This document shows, in pieces, positions 1 to 7,007 of a stretch of 14,526 nucleotides of DNA. The stretch's first letter is position 1, and each line of letters starts with the position of its first letter. The translations under genes were made by a program, and so were the position numbers. Below the pieces are notes generated by a model. That model had not been told where the DNA came from. It did not search any database and was given only the letters and a program-made list of their open reading frames with translations. The DNA is from Ruminococcaceae bacterium UBA5413 (GTDB lineage Bacteria; Bacillota; Clostridia; Oscillospirales; Acutalibacteraceae), in contig DHNP01000011.1 in the NCBI GenBank assembly GCA_002409585.1, forward strand, positions 1 through 14,526, in the 5' to 3' direction.

Positions 1-657
1 TTCAACCCGGAAATAAATATCCGTGAAATAAGCGCCAACGGCAGCTACTTTGAAAACGGAAAGTTTATAGAGACCCCTCCTATGGCCGTAAAGCGTGTTT
101 ACGACCTGCCTGAAATAGGCAAAAGGGATATTTACCTGCTGCACCACGAAGAACTTGAGTCGCTCGCTAAAAATATAAAGGGTATAAAAAGGATACGCTT
201 CTTTATGACATTTTCAAAAAGCTACCTCGACCACCTGCACGCGCTTGAAGACGCAGGCATGACGTCCATAGAACCTATAAACTACAACGGGCAGGAAATA
301 GTGCCGCTGCAGTTTTTAAAAGCGGTGCTTCCCGACCCAGCTTCGCTCGGCCCAAAAACAAAGGGTAAAACAAACATAGGCTGCATTTTCCGCGGCGTTA
401 AGGGCGGCAGGGAAAAATCTTATTACCTTTACAATATCTGCGACCATCAGGAGTGCTACCGTGAAGTCGGCTCGCAGGCCGTTGCTTACACCGCCGGCGT
501 CCCCGCCATGATAGGAGCCATGATGGTGCTTACCGGCAAATGGAAAAAGCCCGGCGTCTTTAACGTAGAAGAGCTTGACCCGGACCCGTACATGGACGCC
601 CTTAACAAAAACGGCCTTGCGTGGCACGAGAGCTTCTCACCAGACCTTATAGACTGA
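1..657 (+). CDS. Carboxynorspermidine synthase (saccharopine dehydrogenase-like), C-terminal part
   Basis: The reading frame is open from base 1, so the gene starts upstream of the window; 218 residues are present, about half of a usual family member of around 400. The product is recognised as the NADPH-dependent carboxynorspermidine/carboxyspermidine dehydrogenase, which condenses aspartate semialdehyde with a diamine (diaminopropane or putrescine). Seen here is the C-terminal half of the saccharopine-dehydrogenase fold, including the stretch YLYNICDHQECYREVGSQA and the following helix with TAGVPAMIGAMMVLTGKW; the Rossmann nucleotide-binding end is off the window. The next gene, nspC, begins 8 bases after the stop and encodes the decarboxylase acting on this enzyme's product, which supports the assignment strongly. 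Family membership is a recognition call; which diamine is used cannot be read from the sequence, though spermidine production from putrescine is the usual role in gut Firmicutes. Confidence 0.88.
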   Translation, partial: FNPEINIREISANGSYFENGKFIETPPMAVKRVYDLPEIGKRDIYLLHHEELESLAKNIKGIKRIRFFMTFSKSYLDHLHALEDAGMTSIEPINYNGQEIVPLQFLKAVLPDPASLGPKTKGKTNIGCIFRGVKGGREKSYYLYNICDHQECYREVGSQAVAYTAGVPAMIGAMMVLTGKWKKPGVFNVEELDPDPYMDALNKNGLAWHESFSPDLID

Positions 658-665
658 GGCGCAAA

Positions 666-1805
666 ATGTATGATATAGATTTTTCCGTCCCGCCTACGCC
701 GTGCTACGTTGTGGATGAGCATTTGCTTAAAGATAACCTTAAAATATTAAAATATGTCGAAGATGAAGCCGGCTGTAAGATACTTTTGGCACAGAAAGCC
801 TTTTCCATGTTTTCATTATACCCTCTCATCGGCCGCTACCTTTGCGGCGCCGCCTCAAGCTCGCTCTTTGAGGCAAGGCTCGCGTATGAGGAAATGGGCA
901 AAGAAGTGCACATATACTCACCGGCTTACAGGGAAGACGAATTTGACGGCATAACGCGGTACTGCGACCACATCGTTTTTAATTCTTTTGCGCAGTGGGA
1001 AAAATTCAAGCCCAAAATAGCCGGCAGCTCTGAAAAGATAAGCTGCGGCCTGCGCGTTAACCCTGAGTATTCCGAAATACAGACGGAAATTTACAACCCG
1101 TGCGCCGCCGGCTCGCGTCTCGGGATAACAGCCCGAAACTTCAGCGGCAACGGCATGGGCGGCATAGAAGGGCTGCACTTTCACACTATGTGCGAGCAGG
1201 GGGCCGATGTACTCGAAAGGACAGTACGCGTTTTCGACGATAAATTCGGAATGTACCTTAAAAATATGAAATGGGTGAACTTCGGCGGCGGCCAGCATAT
1301 AACTAAAAAAGGCTACTGCCTGAAAAAGCTTATTAATTCCGTAAAATATATAAAAGAAAAGTACGGCGTTGACGTTTACCTAGAACCAGGCGAGGCCGTG
1401 GCGCTCAACACGGGTTTCCTCGTTTCAACCGTACTTGACATAACAGAAAACAGCGGCATAGAAACCGCCGTGCTCGACGCCTCGGCTGCGTGCCATATGC
1501 CCGACGTGCTGGAGATGCCCTACCGTCCTGAAATAATCGGAGCCGGCAAGCCGGGCGAATACGCCCACACTTACCGGCTCGGGGGGCCGACGTGCCTTGC
1601 CGGCGATATAATAGGCAGCTATTCGTTTAAGCATAAGCTTAACTCAGGTGACAGGCTTGTTTTCTGCGACATGGCCCACTATACCATGGTAAAAAACAAT
1701 ACCTTTAACGGCGAGAACCTGCCTGCGATAGTCCTGCACGGCAGCGGCGGTTTTCACGTTATACGCAAGTTCGGGTATGATGATTTCAAGACAAGGCTGT
1801 CATAA
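666..1805 (+). CDS. nspC: Carboxynorspermidine decarboxylase
   Basis: A 379-residue PLP enzyme of the fold III decarboxylase family, the usual NspC length. It decarboxylates carboxynorspermidine or carboxyspermidine to the free polyamine in the cytosol. Visible features: the PLP lysine in LLAQKAFS (Lys44), the GLHFHTMCEQ segment (169-178), the glycine-rich phosphate loop GGG (207-209), LEPGEA (239-244), the ACHMPDVLEMPYRP segment (275-288) typical of NspC, and GGPTCLAGD (306-314) with the Cys310 that completes the partner subunit's active site. I chose ATG at 666 because TGAGG sits just upstream at the previous gene's stop; an in-frame GTG at 621 would overlap the upstream gene by 37 bases and adds residues that do not look like the family N-terminus. 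It is the last gene of a polyamine operon and is followed at once by a terminator. Confidence 0.95.
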   Translation: MYDIDFSVPPTPCYVVDEHLLKDNLKILKYVEDEAGCKILLAQKAFSMFSLYPLIGRYLCGAASSSLFEARLAYEEMGKEVHIYSPAYREDEFDGITRYCDHIVFNSFAQWEKFKPKIAGSSEKISCGLRVNPEYSEIQTEIYNPCAAGSRLGITARNFSGNGMGGIEGLHFHTMCEQGADVLERTVRVFDDKFGMYLKNMKWVNFGGGQHITKKGYCLKKLINSVKYIKEKYGVDVYLEPGEAVALNTGFLVSTVLDITENSGIETAVLDASAACHMPDVLEMPYRPEIIGAGKPGEYAHTYRLGGPTCLAGDIIGSYSFKHKLNSGDRLVFCDMAHYTMVKNNTFNGENLPAIVLHGSGGFHVIRKFGYDDFKTRLS

Positions 1806-1824
1806 AAATAAAATAAACATGCAG

Positions 1825-1843
1825 CCCCCGTTCTCTGCGGGGG
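1825..1843. terminator. Intrinsic terminator after nspC, probably bidirectional
   Basis: CCCCCG at 1825-1830 pairs perfectly with CGGGGG at 1838-1843 around a 7-base loop. On the plus strand it is followed by TTATTCTTTTTC. On the minus strand it is followed, after a few bases, by a long T-rich run (the complement of 1804-1819), so it could also end the convergent 60-residue gene, whose stop codon begins at the very next base (1844). Confidence 0.85.
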
Positions 1844-2026
1844 TTATTCTTTTTCTTTCATTTCCCTTATTTTATCATAAAATTCTTTTCCCGTGCCGCC
1901 GGTTTCATCTATAATCTGCCTTTGTGTTTCGTCCGGAAGCGATAAAAAGTAGCGGTACAGCCTTGAGCCTCCGTAAAGCATAAACAATGCGCCGGCAAAG
2001 AACCAGCTGTAATAGTTAAAATACAT
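1844..2026 (-). CDS. Small membrane protein of 60 residues, function unknown
   Basis: A short gene I do not recognise. Residues about 4-20 (NYYSWFFAGALFMLYGG) form one hydrophobic, aromatic-rich segment, followed by a charged cytoplasmic-looking helix rich in Asp, Glu, Lys and Arg that ends MKEKE. It looks like a single-pass membrane anchor with a short amphipathic tail. Support for it being real: a canonical GGAGGTG ribosome binding site about 9 bases before the ATG, a stop codon that abuts a perfect terminator hairpin, and no competing gene on the other strand. It is monocistronic, convergent with nspC. The leader carries a large inverted repeat covering the ribosome binding site (separate entry), suggesting regulated translation. 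No catalytic or metal-binding motif is visible. Confidence 0.7.
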   Translation of the reverse strand: MYFNYYSWFFAGALFMLYGGSRLYRYFLSLPDETQRQIIDETGGTGKEFYDKIREMKEKE

Positions 2027-2074
2027 TTTTAAACACCTCCGTGTATATTCTGCTCTTTGGAGGCGTGTTTAAAA
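2027..2074 (-). promoter_or_regulatory. Inverted repeat that would sequester the ribosome binding site of the 60-residue protein
   Basis: On the mRNA strand, TTTTAAACACGCCTCC (complement of 2059-2074) can pair with GGAGGTGTTTAAAA (complement of 2027-2040) over 14 base pairs, broken only by a two-base bulge, around an 18-base loop. The 3' arm contains the whole Shine-Dalgarno and ends at the base before the ATG. As RNA, the fold would hide the ribosome binding site; as DNA it could equally be an operator for a dimeric protein. The pairing is seen directly; the regulatory role is inferred. Confidence 0.6.
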
Positions 2075-2223
2075 GGTGAAAAAATATGTATGTTTATGCC
2101 CATACAATTACATAATTTTTTTAAATTATTAACTTTTAACTGCCATGCGTACTTTTTGCCTTATTTTAAGCAAATGCTTACACAGTGGAATATAAAAAGC
2201 TTTCCGCGCCAGTAAAAGACGTC

Positions 2224-3762
2224 CTATGCCTTGCCGCCGTTGAGCCAGTACTTTCTGTCGAGGCTGCGGTACTGAACCGCCTCGGCTACGTGGCGCGTCT
2301 TTATGTTTTTGCTTTTGTCGAGGTCAGCGATGGTTCTGCAGACCTTAAGTATCCTGTCATACGCCCTTGCGGAAAGGCCCATTTTTTCGAACGCATTTTT
2401 CAGCAGTTCCCGCCCGTTTTCGTCAAGCCGGCAGTACTCGTGCAGCCTGTCCGGAGTTATGCGCGCGTTGCACGTTATGCCCGTGCCTTTGAAGCGCTCA
2501 TTTTGTACCGCGCGCGCGGCGTTTACTCGTTTCCTTATTTCGGCGGAACTTTCAGCCTCTTCGTTTGAGTCAAGCTCGTCAAAACCGACCGGCGGCACCT
2601 CTATATGTAAGTCGAGCCTGTCTAAAAGCGGCCCCGAAACGCGCGACAGGTAACGCGACACCGCCTGCGGTGAACATGTGCACTTATGCGTTGGGTGGCC
2701 GAAGTACCCGCACGGGCACGGATTCATCGCCGCTACAAACATAACAGAGCACGGATATGAAACAGTGCCGCTCACACGCGATATGGTGACACTGCCGTTT
2801 TCTATGGGCTGGCGCAGGACCTCCATCGCCGAGCGTGAAAATTCCGGAAGCTCGTCCAAAAACAGCACGCCGTTGTGTGCAAGCGATATCTCTCCCGGGC
2901 GCGGCACGCTGCCGCCGCCTGAAAGCCCTGCCGCAGAGACCGTATGATGCGGCGACCTGAACGGCCTCTTACGTATAAGCGAAACACCTGGCGGCAAAAC
3001 TCCGGCTATGGAATGTATTTTTGTTGTTTCTATAGTTTCTTCAAAAGTCATTTCCGGAAGTATCGACGGCAGGCGCTTTGCAAGCATGCTCTTGCCTGAG
3101 CCCGGCGGCCCTATAAGCATGACGTTGTGCCCTCCTGAGGCCGCTATTTCGAGAGCCCTTTTAGCCCCATACTGGCCGCGCACCTCAGAAAAATCCGGCA
3201 TCGGGGCAGTATCGTCTTCACACGCAGCCTGGGGCTGCGCCGGCTGTATTTTTTCCCGACCGTCCAAATGGCGCAGGAGCTGCCCGACATTTTTGACAGG
3301 ATAAACATCTATCCCGTCCACAACAGAGCCTTCGGCGGCATTGCCGTAAGGCAGAAAGAACCTTTCGAACCCCGCTTCTTTCGCGTTTATAACCATAGCG
3401 AGCACACCCCTTACGGGCCTAACTTCGCCTGTAAGCGAAAGTTCGCCTATGAACACGCTGCCGTCAAGCTCAGCGCCAAGCTGCCCGCTCGCCTTCATCA
3501 CTGCCATAAAAAGCGGCAGGTCGTACACCGGCCCTTCTTTCCTTTTATCTGCCGGCGCAAGGTTCACGGTTATGCGCCCTAAAGGGAAGTCGAAGCCGCA
3601 GTTTTTCATCGCCGACCTTACGCGGTCACGCGACTCCTTAACGGCCGCGTCCGGAAGCCCGACTACCTCGAAGGACGGCAGCCCTGATGAGATGTCCGCC
3701 TCGACTTCAACTGTAAACGCTTCCATGCCGAAAAGCCCCATGCTGTAAAGATGCGATACCAA
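2224..3762 (-). CDS. comM: YifB/ComM family AAA+ ATPase (Mg chelatase-like)
   Basis: A 512-residue protein of normal ComM length. ComM-type proteins are hexameric helicases that promote branch migration during natural transformation; in non-competent species the role is less clear. Order of parts: an N-terminal S5/Lon-like domain (about 1-165, with GLPSFEVVGLPDAAVKESRDR at 27-47), a linker, the AAA+ domain with Walker A GPPGSGKS (218-225), Walker B VLFLDELPEF (299-308), a cysteine cluster NPCPCGYFGHPTHKCTCS (347-364) and DRLDLHIEVP (381-390), then the C-terminal Mg-chelatase-type helical domain (about 420-505). The start is TTG: GGAGGAGG lies 6 bases before it, and it gives the usual N-terminus, whereas the first ATG is at residue 8 with no ribosome binding site. 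Divergently arranged with the 3878 gene, 115 bases apart. I see no convincing terminator after the stop. Confidence 0.95.
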   Translation of the reverse strand: MVSHLYSMGLFGMEAFTVEVEADISSGLPSFEVVGLPDAAVKESRDRVRSAMKNCGFDFPLGRITVNLAPADKRKEGPVYDLPLFMAVMKASGQLGAELDGSVFIGELSLTGEVRPVRGVLAMVINAKEAGFERFFLPYGNAAEGSVVDGIDVYPVKNVGQLLRHLDGREKIQPAQPQAACEDDTAPMPDFSEVRGQYGAKRALEIAASGGHNVMLIGPPGSGKSMLAKRLPSILPEMTFEETIETTKIHSIAGVLPPGVSLIRKRPFRSPHHTVSAAGLSGGGSVPRPGEISLAHNGVLFLDELPEFSRSAMEVLRQPIENGSVTISRVSGTVSYPCSVMFVAAMNPCPCGYFGHPTHKCTCSPQAVSRYLSRVSGPLLDRLDLHIEVPPVGFDELDSNEEAESSAEIRKRVNAARAVQNERFKGTGITCNARITPDRLHEYCRLDENGRELLKNAFEKMGLSARAYDRILKVCRTIADLDKSKNIKTRHVAEAVQYRSLDRKYWLNGGKA

Positions 3763-3794
3763 TTATTTCCTCCTCCAATGTCTGCGCGGAAATG

Positions 3795-3814
3795 GTTTCA
3801 ACAATTTTTGAAAC
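3795..3814. promoter_or_regulatory. Inverted repeat between comM and the divergent membrane-protein gene
   Basis: GTTTCAA (3795-3801) and TTGAAAC (3808-3814) form a perfect 7-base inverted repeat with a 6-base spacer. It lies in the 115-base divergent region, on the comM side of a TATACT sequence (complement of the TATA-rich stretch near 3828-3834) that could be the comM -10 box. It could be an operator or simply a small RNA hairpin in the comM leader. No protein can be assigned. Confidence 0.35.
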
Positions 3815-3877
3815 ATATTCCCAAGTATAAAAAACGCCGTTTCGCGAACAATTTTCAAGTGGAACGGTGGTGGAAAC

Positions 3878-4285
3878 ATGAAAAAGAACATGTGCATTTT
3901 TGCGTCAGGCGCAACAATATATCCGCTTATGGAAATCATCTGCCGGGGAAAAACCGACTTCTCAATGGCAATAGCCGGCGGCGTCTGCCTTTGCCTTATA
4001 AACAAAGTTTGCAACGGCAGAATGAAAAGCATGCATCTCGCTTTAAAATGCCTTGCAGGCTCTGCAATAATAACTTCTGTTGAATTCATTATAGGTATTT
4101 TGGTAAATAAAGTCTTAATGCTCGATGTCTGGGACTACTCTGATATGCCGCTTAATATCATGGGCCAAATATGCCCGAAATTTTCAGTAATATGGTTTCT
4201 GCTGACCATACCGGCCATGCAGCTCTGCACGCTTTACGACAAGCGCCCCCTTCCGGCGCTGAAACGTGACAATGGCAGGCGTTGA
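3878..4285 (+). CDS. Small multi-pass membrane protein resembling CmpB-type 'putative ABC transporter permease' proteins
   Basis: A 135-residue protein with about four predicted membrane segments (roughly 5-21, 29-45, 57-80 and 101-119). The segment VWDYSDMPLNIMGQICP (84-100) resembles the W-DYS-x-P-x-N-x-x-G-x-IC signature of the clostridial CmpB-like membrane family; despite the common label, transport activity for that family is unproven. The start is ATG at 3878 with a modest GGTGG upstream. It is convergent with the DUF4358 gene, with only 10 bases between the two stops, and divergent from comM. No operon partner is visible, and the basic tail (KRPLPALKRDNGRR) is presumably cytoplasmic. 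Family resemblance is from memory of the motif and needs a profile search. Confidence 0.65.
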   Translation: MKKNMCIFASGATIYPLMEIICRGKTDFSMAIAGGVCLCLINKVCNGRMKSMHLALKCLAGSAIITSVEFIIGILVNKVLMLDVWDYSDMPLNIMGQICPKFSVIWFLLTIPAMQLCTLYDKRPLPALKRDNGRR

Positions 4286-4295
4286 CAAGGCCGTG

Positions 4296-4757
4296 TCATG
4301 AAAAGGAGTCCCTGTAGATTTTCTCAAGTTCCTCATACTGCGGCGACACTATCATGCTTATATAATTTCCGTACCTCTCGACACTGCACTTTTTAAGTAC
4401 CGCGTACTCGGCGGGAAGGTAATCCTTCATTTCAATTTCCTTTTGCCCGTACCTGTTGTCAAGGTCTGTTTTTATCCTTTCAGCTGCTTCAGACCCGCCA
4501 GCTTCAACGAGTACGATTTCGTCGCCCTTTGTGCCGGTTGAGTCGATATACGCCGCAAACTGCTTTACGTCGTCAGGCTTTAGGCCGTAGCTTGAAGTCA
4601 TGTCGCCGGGGCTTATATCTTCCATCTCGGAATTTGTTATCTTCCCTTTCATTTTTTCCATAACTGAGTCAAGGTCAGCGTTCTTCCCGGTACTGCCTGA
4701 GCACGCCGATAACATAACCATGGAAACCAAAAAAATAAGCACCGGAATTTTTTTCAT
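4296..4757 (-). CDS. DUF4358-like lipoprotein
   Basis: A 153-residue exported lipoprotein. Residues 1-18 are a signal peptide (MKK followed by a hydrophobic core), and LSAC at 16-19 is a good lipobox, so Cys19 would be lipid-modified after cleavage. The remainder (acidic, with ...GDEIVLVEAGGSEAAERIKTDLDNRY... spread over about 88-114, and a closing YGNYISMIVSP segment) matches my memory of DUF4358, a clostridial family of unknown function. The start at 4757 is preferred over an in-frame ATG 30 bases upstream because it places GTAGGTG just before the ATG and gives a proper signal peptide. It begins 7 bases after the stop of the SGNH hydrolase gene, and its ribosome binding site overlaps that stop, so the two are almost certainly translated as a coupled pair. 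Confidence 0.75.
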   Translation of the reverse strand: MKKIPVLIFLVSMVMLSACSGSTGKNADLDSVMEKMKGKITNSEMEDISPGDMTSSYGLKPDDVKQFAAYIDSTGTKGDEIVLVEAGGSEAAERIKTDLDNRYGQKEIEMKDYLPAEYAVLKKCSVERYGNYISMIVSPQYEELEKIYRDSFS

Positions 4758-4764
4758 TTTACAC

Positions 4765-5619
4765 CTACCCCTTTGCGCCGCTGTCACTCAAAAGAAGCTT
4801 TACCCATGCCTGGCACGCATTGTCTGTAAAATGCATCCCCAGGTCGTCCGGGTCGCTGCAGTACTCCGGCCTCAGTGAGCCGTCCTCGCCGCGCACGACG
4901 GATGCAACGTCTACATAGCTCCAGCTTTGCCCGCTGCACAGCTGCCGCAGAATGTTGTTGTATTTTTCTATATTTTCATTATTAAGCGTGCTTTTCTGTT
5001 TCTCCTTAATGATAGGCGTAACGCTTTGTATATATACTTTAATTCCCTCATTTTTCCGTATTATCCTTTTTACGAGTTTTTCGAGGTTCTCCGCAGAGCC
5101 GTCTATGCCGTATACTGCTATGTCATTCATGCCGAGCATTATATATACGCTCTTAGCGCCCATAGCCTTTACGCTGTCTTCAAGAATGGCCTTTTTACCG
5201 TTGAAGTAAGGATGTATCGAGCTTTTGCCGAGCGGCTCAAGCGCGTTTCCGCTGCCCATGCCGCCCGCGGTAAGGAACTCTGCGCCGCCAAAAAACGACC
5301 CGTCCTTCTTACGCTGGGCAGCGACATATTTCTGCAGTTTAAGCGTAACCGAGTCGCCTATGAAAACCGAGTTGTCAAGAACGTTGAGCGAAGTTCCGGC
5401 AGCGCTTTTTTCTTTAGCAGGGCCTGACGAAGCTGTACCGCCTGAGGCATGTGAGCTGCCGCTGCGCGCGCTGCTTACGCCCGTGGGAAACGGAACCGGC
5501 TGCACGGATGCAGCCGGAGAAGCGCCGGCTGCCGGCTTAAGGCCACAGCCTGTGAAACAGACCGGCAGTGCCAGCGCGGCACATAAAACCGCCGTAAACA
5601 GCTTAAAAGGCTTTTTCAT
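4765..5619 (-). CDS. SGNH/GDSL-family hydrolase, lipoprotein
   Basis: A 284-residue putative esterase or acyl-carbohydrate hydrolase anchored at the outer face of the membrane. Residues 1-24 form a signal peptide with lipobox FTGC (22-25). A Ser/Ala/Gly/Pro-rich linker (about 28-78) follows, then the SGNH domain: block I VFIGDSVT with nucleophile Ser90, a glycine block around TAGGMGSGN (117-125), block III MLGMND with Asn166, and block V with His263 in DLGMHF. The acid residue normally lies three before the histidine; here position 260 is Leu and Asp sits at 258 and 259, a small deviation. The gene starts at ATG with GGGGGG upstream and is first in an operon with the DUF4358 lipoprotein. Substrate unknown; cell-wall or exopolysaccharide deacetylation would suit the location but is inference. 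Confidence 0.85.
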   Translation of the reverse strand: MKKPFKLFTAVLCAALALPVCFTGCGLKPAAGASPAASVQPVPFPTGVSSARSGSSHASGGTASSGPAKEKSAAGTSLNVLDNSVFIGDSVTLKLQKYVAAQRKKDGSFFGGAEFLTAGGMGSGNALEPLGKSSIHPYFNGKKAILEDSVKAMGAKSVYIMLGMNDIAVYGIDGSAENLEKLVKRIIRKNEGIKVYIQSVTPIIKEKQKSTLNNENIEKYNNILRQLCSGQSWSYVDVASVVRGEDGSLRPEYCSDPDDLGMHFTDNACQAWVKLLLSDSGAKG

Positions 5620-5714
5620 GCTATCCCCCCAAAAGAACCAGGCTGCGGCCTTTATTGCATTATATGTATCAACGTTGCTGCGGCGAACATATAAGTTAAT
5701 TTACGGCGTTTATA

Positions 5715-5743
5715 TTTATATTATTTTACATATTTTATATTAA
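5715..5743 (-). promoter_or_regulatory. Possible promoter for the SGNH/DUF4358 operon
   Basis: On the minus strand TTAATA (complement of 5738-5743) and TATAAA (complement of 5715-5720) are separated by exactly 17 bases. The region is very AT-rich, so chance matches are likely. A second, perfect TATAAT occurs nearer the gene but without a good -35. Confidence 0.35.
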
Positions 5744-5758
5744 TGACATCTGCAGAAG

Positions 5759-6949
5759 TCACGCCATATTTCTGAATATCGAGTCCATATCCTCAACTAT
5801 AGTTGCCTCTATGAGGCCGTTCGCCGACATGCCCGCCATAATGTCGATTGCCTTTTTATGGGACATTCCTTTACGGTAGGGCCTGTCCTCCGTAAGCGCC
5901 TGGTAAATATCCACGCACGCCAAAATGCGCGAATTAAAGTCCAGCCTTTCCTTGTCAAAGCCGTACGGGTAGCCTGTGCCGTCAAGTTTTTCATGGTGGT
6001 TGGCAGCCCACTCGGTTATGTCTTCAAACCCTTTTATCATGCCTATTACTTTTCTCGTATAAAAAGGGTGCGACTGTATTACCCTGAACTCTTTGCTGTC
6101 AAGCTTGCCGGGCTTGTCGAGTATCTCATTGGGCACGGCAAGCTTGCCGAGGTCATGCAGGTCGGCGGCTATGCGCATTTTCCAGTAAGTTTTTTCATCA
6201 AACTCATAGTACCTGCATATAAACCCTGTCTTTTCGCTTATGCCGCGCGAATGTGAGCCTGTAAACGGCGACTTGGCATCTATTATCCGGCTGAAAATCT
6301 GCGAAATATTCCTTATCTGCCTGAAGTCCATGCTTGTGCTGACTTTGGGCAGCATTGATATAAGGGAGTCTTTAACGAACATATCCTCCATGCCGAGCCA
6401 AAACTCGACATGCCTGCTCAGGCTGTTGAACGACTCGCGCACTACCGGGTCATATATGCGCGCCTCGCCCGCAATGGAAGAAACTATGTAGTCGCTGTCC
6501 ATGCCCATAGAGTACCTTATGGCGACTATGTCCGCCAAAGATATGACGCGCGAGTACATGGGGATGTTTCTCCCTTCCACTCCGAAAAAGCCGCTGCCGT
6601 CATAGCGTTCGTGGTGGTACATGATGACGTTGTCTTTTTTGTGCAGGAAAGGGAAGGAGCTTATGTTTTTCTCGCCTTGGATGCAGTGCTCAGGGTCGTT
6701 TTCTATCTTAAAACTGTTTTTATAGCCTATTTTTTTCAGCCGCGCGTTCATAACGCCGTTGTCATGCAAAAGAGAATACGACACCAAATCAAAAATATCT
6801 TCGTCGGTCATAGACAGTTCTTTCGCTATACGGCCGGCTATATATGCAACTCTCATACCATGGTTAGTGTTGTTGCTCAGGATTCCCTTTTCGGCAAAGT
6901 CAAGCGTCATTGAAAGAGAAATAAGCAGTTCGTTTACGTTAAAATACGT
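5759..6949 (-). CDS. HD-GYP phosphohydrolase with two HD domains
   Basis: Residue numbers count from an in-frame GTG at 7060, the furthest upstream conventional start (433 residues). The protein has two HD domains. The first (about 60-215) has His67, LLHDNG with His99/Asp100, YHHERYDGSGFF (148-159) and Asp177. The second (about 255-410) is a classical HD-GYP with His270, LHDLGKLAVP (301-310), HHEKLDGTGYP (355-365) and Asp384. HD-GYP domains hydrolyse cyclic di-GMP or related nucleotides, with metal-bound His and Asp; no sensor or membrane segment is present. I place the start at 6949 (396 residues), where AGGGGGG is followed after 6 bases by ACG and then the family-like YFNVNELLISLS. The extension to GTG 7060 has no ribosome binding site, is AT-rich and contains a promoter-like element; the first ATG, at 6910, also lacks one. 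Product is secure; start is not. Confidence 0.85.
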   Translation of the reverse strand, partial: TYFNVNELLISLSMTLDFAEKGILSNNTNHGMRVAYIAGRIAKELSMTDEDIFDLVSYSLLHDNGVMNARLKKIGYKNSFKIENDPEHCIQGEKNISSFPFLHKKDNVIMYHHERYDGSGFFGVEGRNIPMYSRVISLADIVAIRYSMGMDSDYIVSSIAGEARIYDPVVRESFNSLSRHVEFWLGMEDMFVKDSLISMLPKVSTSMDFRQIRNISQIFSRIIDAKSPFTGSHSRGISEKTGFICRYYEFDEKTYWKMRIAADLHDLGKLAVPNEILDKPGKLDSKEFRVIQSHPFYTRKVIGMIKGFEDITEWAANHHEKLDGTGYPYGFDKERLDFNSRILACVDIYQALTEDRPYRKGMSHKKAIDIMAGMSANGLIEATIVEDMDSIFRNMA

Positions 6950-6955
6950 GGTGAG

Positions 6956-6962
6956 CCCCCCT
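6956..6962 (-). promoter_or_regulatory. Shine-Dalgarno site ahead of the HD-GYP gene, followed by ACG
   Basis: AGGGGGG on the minus strand. Other genes here use the same G-run type of site (ahead of 5619, 8702, 9604 and 10259), so this is probably a genuine ribosome binding site. Six bases on, the in-frame codon is ACG (6947-6949) with no ATG, GTG or TTG at a workable distance. A 9-codon reading frame (ATG at 6990, ending TAG at 6961) stops exactly within this site. Confidence 0.6.
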
Positions 6963-6998
6963 AATAAACATATAAAACCGGCAAAACCATTTTTATTA

Positions 6999-7007
6999 AT
7001 TATAGCA
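6999..7007 (-). promoter_or_regulatory. Extended -10 promoter element for the HD-GYP gene
   Basis: TGCTATAAT on the minus strand (complement of 6999-7007) is a perfect extended -10 box. No good -35 hexamer is found 16-18 bases upstream, as is allowed for extended -10 promoters. Transcription would begin near 6992, inside the longest open frame, which argues that the HD-GYP protein starts downstream. Confidence 0.5.

Noticed and set aside
621..665. GTG start giving nspC 15 more residues
   Set aside because: It would overlap the upstream gene by 37 bases, and the extra residues do not resemble the family; the ATG at 666 has a ribosome binding site.
2086..2115. A 9-codon plus-strand frame (ATG at 2086, AAGGTG upstream)
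   Set aside because: It has a passable ribosome binding site but is only nine codons, has no promoter I can support and no neighbour to lead into.
2167..2180. TAAGCA/TGCTTA repeat after the comM stop as a terminator
   Set aside because: The stem is six AT-rich pairs with a two-base loop and no proper T-run, too weak to call.
3763..4089. Minus-strand open frame of about 108 codons opposite the CmpB-like gene
   Set aside because: It would overlap the better supported plus-strand gene and the comM leader, and its translation shows no recognisable motif.
4927..5427. Plus-strand open frame opposite the SGNH hydrolase
   Set aside because: The hydrolase has a signal peptide, catalytic blocks and a ribosome binding site; the opposite frame has none of these.
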